From positions 1 through 9,981 of the forward strand of contig JAEXPB010000516.1 in NCBI GenBank assembly GCA_023438965.1: a DNA stretch of 9,981 nt, in the 5' to 3' direction. The stretch comes from Bacillota bacterium. GTDB lineage: Bacteria > Bacillota > Clostridia > Saccharofermentanales > UBA5734. The position numbers and the translations under genes are program-made. The notes under the pieces were generated by a model. That model ran no database searches, was not told where the DNA came from, and saw nothing but the letters and a program-made list of their open reading frames with translations. Shown here in pieces: positions 1-4,423 of the stretch (the first letter of the stretch is position 1; every line of letters begins with the position of its first letter).

Positions 1-987
1 GCCTTGAACCTGGCACGATTCAACGATACGGTTTCGACAGCCGAGTTATCCTATGTCCTTATGCCGGATGGCGGCTGGATCAGCTGGGGCAGCCAAAATT
101 CCGACAGATTGATCCTGGCCGGATTGACGCAGACCATAACCGCCAGCGAAAAAACCTCCCCGCTGGTCACGCTTGAACGCCGGTCTGCCGACGGCAGACT
201 GGTTTGGCGCCAGACCAGCCAGGATCCGCTTCTGAGCCAATTCCAACTGGGCATTGTCCAGAAAGGTTACGCTATCCAGACCTGTACGATCGAACAGGTC
301 CTGCCGACCGCCGACTCCGGCTGTTACCTGATAATTTCCGATTATGCGGTGGTGTACCAGAACATGACCGCGGATTGGTCGATCCTGGCTTACTCCGGCA
401 GCGCTTCGTCCGGCAGTATCAATAACCCGAAAATAACATCTTTCTTGCAGCCGGTGCGCATTGCCCGGCTGGATCCGGCCGGTAATCTGCTCTGGACCAG
501 CAATCTGCCGGCCGGCGAGACCATGCTGGTATCTTTGCAGGCCGCAGTCGGCCGGGACGACATGCTGTATATCCTGGGCACACAAACTTGGCAAACGCCC
601 GATCAAGTCCTGCCGAGCTATGCTGAATCCGATGACCGCAGCAGGCAAAAAGCCGGCATCTGGCAATCGCTCAGTCAGTATCGGGATGCTTATGCGCAAA
701 CATCCTTACTGACGGTGCGGCCGGACGGACAACTCGGCTGGCAGCAGACTTTTTTCAATACTGCCGGTTCCCATGGTCTGGATCTGCTGGTCGAACCCAA
801 ACTGATCACGATCTTGTCCTACAGCGGGGCGGGACAATCGGTGTTCTCCGATCAATCCCGACTGACCATCTGGCAACTGGAGCCTGGCGGCCGTCGCATA
901 GCGCAGGGAGTCAATCCCAACAACCGTAATAATTATTTCCAAATCCAGCCGGGACAGATCAATGTGCCGGTCAAATCCGAGGAGTGA
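1..987 (+). CDS. C-terminal part of an unidentified protein with beta-propeller-like repeats (5' end outside window)
   Basis: The frame is open from the first base to a TGA at 985-987, so this is the 3' part of a longer gene. A TTG at position 4 could serve as a start, but its upstream region is not visible. Numbered from that TTG, a short motif of the form (D/P/A)-x-G-x-x-x-W recurs: PDGGWISWGS (21-30), ADGRLVWRQT (62-71), PAGNLLWTSN (158-167), PDGQLGWQQT (240-249) and a degenerate PGGRRIAQGV (294-303). Each is flanked by hydrophobic strand-like segments such as VRIARLD and LLTVR. This pattern is typical of PQQ/WD-like beta-propeller blades, so a propeller fold is inferred; the function is unknown. 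No signal peptide, transmembrane segment or catalytic motif is visible in this part. Many such proteins are exported, but export cannot be judged here. The downstream acetyltransferase gene starts six bases after the stop, which suggests co-transcription. Confidence 0.7.
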   Translation, partial: ALNLARFNDTVSTAELSYVLMPDGGWISWGSQNSDRLILAGLTQTITASEKTSPLVTLERRSADGRLVWRQTSQDPLLSQFQLGIVQKGYAIQTCTIEQVLPTADSGCYLIISDYAVVYQNMTADWSILAYSGSASSGSINNPKITSFLQPVRIARLDPAGNLLWTSNLPAGETMLVSLQAAVGRDDMLYILGTQTWQTPDQVLPSYAESDDRSRQKAGIWQSLSQYRDAYAQTSLLTVRPDGQLGWQQTFFNTAGSHGLDLLVEPKLITILSYSGAGQSVFSDQSRLTIWQLEPGGRRIAQGVNPNNRNNYFQIQPGQINVPVKSEE

Positions 988-993
988 TCAACC

Positions 994-1563
994 ATGTGTT
1001 GCAAACAAACCAGTGATCCAATTGAAACAGTCCGTACGAATACCAGCTGTGCCGAGATTTCGTTTCGCCGTGCAACATTGCCCGATGCCAGCGGTATCCG
1101 GGAAATTCTCGGTTACTATATCCAGAATACCATGGCGACCTGGCGATATGAGGTAATGGCAATCGACGTGTTCGAAGGCTGGATCAGGAACCATCAACGG
1201 GCGGAACGGCCGTTCTGGGTGGCTGAGCAGACCGGCCGGATCATAGGCTACAGCTGCTTGTCGGATTTTCGCAATGGCGAAGGATATTGGCCATGTGCGG
1301 AAAATTCTGTCTATGTCCGGCCGGAATATGAAGGCTTGGGTGTGGGCGGCAAGCTGATGCGGCTGATTCTGGATGACGGACGCCTGGCGGGATTAAAAGC
1401 GGTCATCGCGGCGATTGACAGCGAGAATATCAACAGTATCAAGTTTCATCAGAAATTCGGTTTTCAAATATGCGGTGAGCTGAAAGACATTGGACAGAAA
1501 AAAGACACCTGGCGCAGCCTGACATTGATGCAAGTTGATCTGTCCAAATCTGGCGGTACCTGA
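994..1563 (+). CDS. GNAT-family N-acetyltransferase, phosphinothricin/YncA-like
   Basis: This 189-residue protein matches the GNAT group that includes phosphinothricin acetyltransferase and YncA/MnaT, cytoplasmic enzymes that transfer an acetyl group from acetyl-CoA to a small amine or amino-acid analogue. Visible signatures in order are FRRATLPDASGIREIL (24-39, first beta-alpha unit), TMATWRYE (46-53, equivalent to the family TxATFE), WVAEQTGRIIGY (75-86), ENSVYV (103-108), the acetyl-CoA pyrophosphate loop EGLGVGGKL (113-121), and SIKFHQKFGF (148-157), followed by a G-Q-K-x-D-x-W segment and MQVDL near the end. The start is supported by AGGAG at 980-984, nine bases upstream; this site overlaps the end of the preceding gene, so translation is probably coupled. 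The first 20 or so residues, including MCC, lie ahead of the conserved fold and are not typical. The substrate cannot be predicted; resistance to phosphinothricin should not be assumed. Family assignment is firm and the substrate is unknown. Confidence 0.9.
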   Translation: MCCKQTSDPIETVRTNTSCAEISFRRATLPDASGIREILGYYIQNTMATWRYEVMAIDVFEGWIRNHQRAERPFWVAEQTGRIIGYSCLSDFRNGEGYWPCAENSVYVRPEYEGLGVGGKLMRLILDDGRLAGLKAVIAAIDSENINSIKFHQKFGFQICGELKDIGQKKDTWRSLTLMQVDLSKSGGT

Positions 1564-1584
1564 TCCAGACGGCAGGGCTTGGTC

Positions 1585-1631
1585 GGCTGGAGATCAGCCA
1601 AAAGTCCGGCAGGCGCCGGGAAACGCTTTTT
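1585..1631 (+). terminator. Possible rho-independent terminator after the acetyltransferase gene
   Basis: Two small GC-rich hairpins lie in tandem after the stop at 1563. The first pairs GGCTG (1585-1589) with CAGCC (1595-1599) around a 5-base loop. The second pairs CCGGC (1606-1610) with GCCGG (1615-1619) around a 4-base loop. A run of five T follows at 1627-1631, about seven bases after the second stem. The stems are short and the T run is not immediately adjacent, so this would be a weak terminator. Confidence 0.4.
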
Positions 1632-1641
1632 CCTCTTCTCA

Positions 1642-1669
1642 ATTAGTCAAAATTTTTATTTTGTCTAAT
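1642..1669. repeat. AT-rich inverted repeat between convergent genes
   Basis: ATTAGTCAAAAT (1642-1653) and ATTTTGTCTAAT (1658-1669) are inverted copies matching at 11 of 12 positions, separated by TTTT. The only mismatch is T1647 against T1664. The element lies in the 150-bp gap between the convergent acetyltransferase and membrane-protein genes. It could act as a bidirectional transcript-end structure or a protein site; its position favours the former. Confidence 0.5.
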
Positions 1670-1681
1670 AATAACGAAAAT

Positions 1682-1711
1682 AAATTGGCCTCCTCTTTCG
1701 GCGGCCAATTT
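1682..1711 (-). terminator. Rho-independent terminator of the leftward membrane-protein gene
   Basis: AAATTGGCC (1682-1690) and GGCCAATTT (1703-1711) form a perfect 9-bp stem with a 12-base loop, starting two bases after the stop of the leftward gene (1714-1716). Reading leftward, the stem is followed by T-rich sequence (ATTTTCGTTATTATT), as expected for an intrinsic terminator on the minus strand. Reading rightward there is no T tract, so it fits the leftward gene best. Confidence 0.6.
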
Positions 1712-1713
1712 GG

Positions 1714-2307
1714 TCAGGACTTCTTGGTTGTTGCTGCCGGCGCGGCCGTCGTGGCAACAGTGCCGGCCGAACTTGCGGCTGGACTGGCTGAAGGCACCGC
1801 TACACTGCTGACGGCGGATGACGCAGTGGTCAGATGGCCCGACAAGTCATTGATATCGTCGACGCCGATGATCCGGTACCATTCGGACAAGTCGCGAAAT
1901 GGATTATAAATATTGAACAGCAAAATCAACGCCAGAATGATGATGATGCCAATCAGAAGCCGGCGCAGCAAGCGTTGCTGCTGTTCGGATTGATGCTTGC
2001 GATTGACTTTGGCGACCGTCGTATAGCCTTTGAGCCGGTAGACCCGCTGGCGGCCATGCCGGCGAATCGGATGAACCCTTTTCCGCCGCAGCGCCTTGAT
2101 CGGACGGGATAATGTACCCGGACTGCCGGCCAGGTCATCCGCATCGCCGGCGATATTGTTGGCTGAAGGGCTTTTTGTATTGTTCAGGCGTTTGATATTC
2201 CGCAGGACAGGCCGCAGAAAGGCTTTTATTCGATCGACAAACGGTTTTATCTTGGCGGTTGCCGGCTTGATCATGTCGGTGAGTATTCCCATGAAGTGCT
2301 GTCTCAT
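1714..2307 (-). CDS. Unrecognised single-pass membrane protein with basic N-terminal half and Ala/Ser/Thr-rich tail
   Basis: I do not recognise a family for this 197-residue protein. Residues 1-40 are amphipathic and Lys-rich. A linker rich in Asn, Ser and Asp follows (41-62). Residues 68-116 are very rich in Arg and Lys, with runs such as ALRRKRVHPIRRHGRQRVYR. One hydrophobic helix, LLIGIIIILALILLF (about 117-131), is followed by a polar stretch NPFRDLSEWYRIIGVDDIND (135-154) and a low-complexity Ala/Ser/Thr/Val/Pro tail (160-194) ending in TTKKS. The positive-inside rule places the basic half in the cytoplasm and the tail outside. There is no LPxTG, LysM or signal-peptidase site. The coding case rests on the length of the frame, the coherent domain layout, and the promoter and terminator bracketing it. 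The start is uncertain: GAAAGG directly abuts the first ATG, which is too close for a good site, while an ATG at 2290-2292 (residue 6) has the same purines 15 bases upstream. It is transcribed divergently from lexA. Confidence 0.7.
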   Translation of the reverse strand: MRQHFMGILTDMIKPATAKIKPFVDRIKAFLRPVLRNIKRLNNTKSPSANNIAGDADDLAGSPGTLSRPIKALRRKRVHPIRRHGRQRVYRLKGYTTVAKVNRKHQSEQQQRLLRRLLIGIIIILALILLFNIYNPFRDLSEWYRIIGVDDINDLSGHLTTASSAVSSVAVPSASPAASSAGTVATTAAPAATTKKS

Positions 2308-2319
2308 CCTTTCGATGGA

Positions 2320-2337
2320 ATAGTCACTAGTGATTAT
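2320..2337. promoter_or_regulatory. Palindrome at the start region of the leftward membrane-protein gene, possible operator
   Basis: TCACTAGTGA (2324-2333) is a perfect 10-bp palindrome. After one mismatched pair (G2323/T2334), three further pairs extend it to 2320-2337. It overlaps the -10 hexamer proposed for the leftward gene and covers its likely transcription start, a classic place for a repressor site. No regulator is identifiable, and it does not resemble a LexA box. Confidence 0.35.
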
Positions 2338-2361
2338 AGCTTAATCCACCGAATAATTCAC
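2333..2361 (-). promoter_or_regulatory. Candidate sigma-A promoter for the leftward membrane-protein gene
   Basis: On the minus strand a perfect TATAAT lies at 2338-2333. Seventeen bases upstream is GTGAAT (2361-2356), which matches the -35 consensus at only three positions. Transcription would begin near 2326, leaving a short leader of about 20 bases before the first ATG. The strong -10 makes it plausible; the weak -35 suggests low basal activity or activator dependence. Confidence 0.45.
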
Positions 2362-2391
2362 GTCTTTTTCGCCGGCCCGTCTGTTGCAGAA

Positions 2392-2405
2392 CGAACAAAA
2401 GTTTG
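2392..2405. promoter_or_regulatory. LexA operator (SOS box) upstream of lexA
   Basis: CGAACAAAAGTTTG fits the Bacillus/Gram-positive LexA box of the CGAAC-N4-GTTCG type, with one deviation in the right half (GTTTG). Its last three bases are shared with the TTGACA -35 element of the lexA promoter, so LexA bound here would block RNA polymerase. This matches the usual autorepression of lexA. The helix-turn-helix of the encoded LexA is Bacillus-like, which agrees with this operator type. I saw no second box of this form elsewhere in the window. Confidence 0.75.
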
Positions 2406-2431
2406 ACAATCGCGCAATGTTTTGTTAAGAT
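2403..2431 (+). promoter_or_regulatory. Sigma-A promoter of lexA
   Basis: A consensus TTGACA (2403-2408) and a TAAGAT -10 (2426-2431) are separated by exactly 17 bases, and TG at 2423-2424 gives an extended -10. Transcription should start near 2438. The -35 overlaps the LexA box at 2392-2405. Confidence 0.8.
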
Positions 2432-2448
2432 AATGGCAGTAATCAAAC

Positions 2449-2453
2449 GGAGG
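2449..2453 (+). promoter_or_regulatory. Ribosome binding site of lexA
   Basis: GGAGG lies seven bases before the ATG at 2461 and fixes that start. Confidence 0.85.
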
Positions 2454-2460
2454 TATTGCC

Positions 2461-3090
2461 ATGACGACTTACCGTTTCACCCGTTCGAACGTCAATGACA
2501 CCGTCAATCAGATATATGATTTTATTGTGAACTACATCCGGGAGGAAGGTTTTCCGCCGGCCGTCCGGGATATTTGCTCCGGGGTTGGTATCCGCTCAAC
2601 TTCGACAATACACGGACATTTGAAACGTCTGCAGCAGGATGGCCGGATCGAATACTCCACCGGTAAACGCCGGGCGATCACCATTCCGGAGTCGATTGGC
2701 GAAAAGGTCGTCAATCTGCCGGTAGTCGGACAGGTCACCGCTGGCGTCCCGATCCTGGCGACGCAGAATATTGAGCGCACATTGCCCTTCCCGGCTGACT
2801 TCTTCTCGGCCGACGGCGACGTTTTCGCCTTGAAAGTCCGCGGCAGCAGCATGATTGGCGCAGCCATACTGGACGGCGACTATGTCATCGTTCGCCGCCA
2901 GAATGCTGCTAATCTCGGAGATATCATCGTTGCGCTGGTTGAAGATGAGGCCACGGTAAAAACTTTAGCCAATATTGATGGCAAAGTCGTCCTCAAGCCC
3001 GAGAATCCGGCTTTCTCGCCGATTCCCTTCGATCGCGCGGACTGTCAGGTCTTAGGCAAAGTCTGCGGTGTATTCCGGGTAAACTTTTGA
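2461..3090 (+). CDS. lexA: LexA, SOS-response transcriptional repressor
   Basis: This is a full-length LexA of 209 residues. It binds SOS boxes as a dimer and is inactivated by RecA-stimulated self-cleavage after DNA damage, releasing repair genes. The N-terminal winged helix (about 10-75) contains FPPAVRDICSGVGIRSTSTI and HGHLKRLQQDGRI, the Bacillus-type recognition region. The cleavage site is Ala94-Gly95 in VGQVTAGVPILA. The S24-type protease domain supplies Ser130 in RGSSM (equivalent to GDSM in most LexA) and Lys167 in EATVK as the catalytic dyad. The segment after the serine reads IGAAI rather than the common IDAGI, a small deviation that leaves the catalytic residues intact. The C-terminus GKVCGVFRVNF is typical. 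The gene has its own LexA-controlled promoter and a strong ribosome binding site. Its last 39 bases overlap the 3' end of hfq on the opposite strand, and no terminator is visible just downstream, so its transcript probably runs antisense into hfq. Confidence 0.97.
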   Translation: MTTYRFTRSNVNDTVNQIYDFIVNYIREEGFPPAVRDICSGVGIRSTSTIHGHLKRLQQDGRIEYSTGKRRAITIPESIGEKVVNLPVVGQVTAGVPILATQNIERTLPFPADFFSADGDVFALKVRGSSMIGAAILDGDYVIVRRQNAANLGDIIVALVEDEATVKTLANIDGKVVLKPENPAFSPIPFDRADCQVLGKVCGVFRVNF

Positions 3091-3378
3091 CATCTCGTTA
3101 CGATTGGATTCATTGAAAATATAGTTGACTTGTTGTTGAGGGTTGACGGCAACGATCGCACTTTTGTAGATCAGATGCTGTCGGCCCTCTTCTTCGAGGA
3201 TGATCGACTGATTGTCAAATCCGATGATGTTCCCTTTTTTCAAGCTTTGATCAACCAATTGAATTGTAACCTGAACTTTTTCGCGTCGGCAATGGTTAAG
3301 AAAAACATCCTGGAGTTTCATATCATGGCTGTGGCTGTTTTCGTAACGGCTGTCACGTGGCTTAGAATGAAATGTCAT
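3052..3378 (-). CDS. hfq: Hfq-like Sm-fold RNA chaperone, divergent
   Basis: Hfq forms a hexameric ring that binds small RNAs and mRNAs. This 108-residue protein has the Sm core at about 20-80: KLQDVFLNHCRREKVQVTIQ (21-40), then KKGNIIGFDNQSIILEEEG (47-65) and LIYKSAI (69-75). Retained are Gln23 and Asp24 (E. coli Q8, D9), the rim basics Arg31, Arg32 and Lys34, and the Tyr-Lys of the YKHA motif. Changed are the distal aromatic (Y25 equivalent is Gln40), the loop glycine (G29 equivalent is Gln44), the proximal stacking Phe (F42 equivalent is Gln57) and the YKHA histidine (Ser73). The start at 3378 is fixed by AGGAGG eight bases upstream; it gives a polar 19-residue N-terminal extension, longer than usual. 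An in-frame upstream ATG at 3414 lacks such a site. The position directly after miaA is the classic one for hfq and supports the name despite the divergence. The last residues are encoded opposite the 3' end of lexA. Confidence 0.87.
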   Translation of the reverse strand: MTFHSKPRDSRYENSHSHDMKLQDVFLNHCRREKVQVTIQLVDQSLKKGNIIGFDNQSIILEEEGRQHLIYKSAIVAVNPQQQVNYIFNESNRNEMSKVYPEYTADFA

Positions 3379-3386
3379 GAAAATAA

Positions 3387-3392
3387 CCTCCT
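3387..3392 (-). promoter_or_regulatory. Ribosome binding site of hfq
   Basis: CCTCCT on the plus strand reads AGGAGG on the minus strand, eight bases before the ATG at 3378. It selects the 108-residue start over the in-frame ATG at 3414 and over the internal Met20 codon at 3321, neither of which has a site. Confidence 0.85.
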
Positions 3393-3409
3393 GATTTAAT
3401 GTTGCTATC

Positions 3410-3438
3410 AGCATATACGGTTATTTCATTAGATACAA
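3410..3438 (-). promoter_or_regulatory. Weak candidate promoter for hfq in the miaA-hfq gap
   Basis: The 78-base AT-rich gap contains, on the minus strand, TTGTAT (3438-3433) and TATGCT (3415-3410) spaced by 17 bases. Matches to consensus are three and four of six. The -10 overlaps one arm of a 7-bp inverted repeat, GCATATA (3411-3417) and TATATGC (3444-3450). No terminator is visible in the gap, so read-through from miaA is likely with or without this promoter. Confidence 0.25.
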
Positions 3439-3456
3439 TCGGATATATGCGAAATA

Positions 3457-4410
3457 TTACAATTCATCCAGTATTATTTTCAAATTCTGATCTCGATCGC
3501 TATTTATCAGCCAATTCAACTCGGGCATTTTCCGAAACCAGGTGAGTTGCCGTTTGGCATACCGCCGGGTTGCTTGCTGGATGGCGGCCAATGTGTTTTC
3601 ACGGCTTGCTTCGCCGCGCAGGTAAGGCAGGATCTCCTTATACCCGATTGCTTGCAGGCACGGGCTGTCCAAGGGCACCTGGCGCTCGAGCAAGCGGCGG
3701 ACTTCGTCAACCAGGCCGGCGTCGAACATTTTCTGCACCCGCTGGTTGATTCGTTCATACAGGATTGAACGGTCCGGACACAGGCAATATGCTTGATAGC
3801 GGAAATCCGGCCCGGCGAGACGGGACTCCCGATTGAGCTGCCCCATCGTCTTGCCGGTTTGCAAATTGACTTCAAGCGCGCGAATGATCCGTTTCTGATC
3901 GGCTGGCGCCAATCGGGCGGCGGCTTCCGGATCAAGCTGCTGCAGCCGCCGGTGAAGTTGAGCCAGTCCCTGGCTGGCGGCCTCGGCATTCAAGGATTCG
4001 CGCAAGCCATAATCCGTGGGCGTATCGGTAAAAACCAGGCCTTCCATCATGGCGCTGAGATATTGGCCGGTACCGCCGCAAAGGATCGGCCATTTGCCCC
4101 GTGCAAGGATATCACGGGCCGCCGCGGTGGCCGCAGCCTTGAAGTCGGCCACGCTGTAGCGGTCTCCTGGCTCCAGGATATCCAGCAGATGGTGCGGTAC
4201 ACGTTTTTGTTCTGCCGGGCTGGCTTTGGCGGTGCCAATATCCATGCCGCGGTAGATTTGCATCGAATCGGCAGATATGATTTCACCGCCGATCCGTTCA
4301 GCCAGACTCAGGGCGATATCGGTTTTACCGCTGGCGGTTGGACCGGTGATGACCAGAACCGGGTGCTCCGGCTGTTCCTGGCGAATAATCGGCTGACTGA
4401 CCTGTGCCAT
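3457..4410 (-). CDS. miaA: MiaA, tRNA dimethylallyltransferase
   Basis: MiaA transfers a dimethylallyl group from DMAPP to N6 of A37 in tRNAs reading UNN codons, giving i6A, the substrate of MiaB encoded at the head of this operon. From the ATG at 4408-4410 the protein has 317 residues, normal for the family. The P-loop GPTASGKT is at 23-30, the substrate-binding segment DSMQIYRGMDIGTAK at 48-62, GGTGQY at 112-117 (usually GGTGLY), QKRIIRALEV at 172-181, QAIGYKE at 253-259, and the conserved basic stretch TRRYAKRQLTWFRK at 281-294. The frame stays open upstream to 4758, but that part runs through mutL and carries no MiaA similarity. The chosen ATG follows the mutL stop by 13 bases and has GAGG about 11 bases upstream. 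The first 17 residues, ahead of the P-loop strand, are Gln/Pro-rich and not conserved. A TAA stop ends the gene 78 bases before hfq. Confidence 0.95.
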   Translation of the reverse strand: MAQVSQPIIRQEQPEHPVLVITGPTASGKTDIALSLAERIGGEIISADSMQIYRGMDIGTAKASPAEQKRVPHHLLDILEPGDRYSVADFKAAATAAARDILARGKWPILCGGTGQYLSAMMEGLVFTDTPTDYGLRESLNAEAASQGLAQLHRRLQQLDPEAAARLAPADQKRIIRALEVNLQTGKTMGQLNRESRLAGPDFRYQAYCLCPDRSILYERINQRVQKMFDAGLVDEVRRLLERQVPLDSPCLQAIGYKEILPYLRGEASRENTLAAIQQATRRYAKRQLTWFRKMPELNWLINSDRDQNLKIILDEL

Positions 4411-4423
4411 ATCCGGCTGTACC

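Noticed and set aside
46..699. A 217-codon minus-strand frame opposite the propeller-like gene
   Set aside because: The plus-strand frame shows coherent repeated motifs and a downstream coupled gene; the minus frame shows neither.
2482..2491. Palindrome CGTTCGAACG just inside lexA, resembling LexA half-sites
   Set aside because: The half-sites are in inverted order without the four-base spacer, so it does not fit a LexA box.
3003..3025. Hairpin GAATC/GATTC with GGC/GCC inside lexA, just beyond the hfq stop, as an hfq terminator
   Set aside because: The stem has a bulge and is not followed by a T tract on either strand; it is coding sequence for the conserved LexA C-terminal domain.
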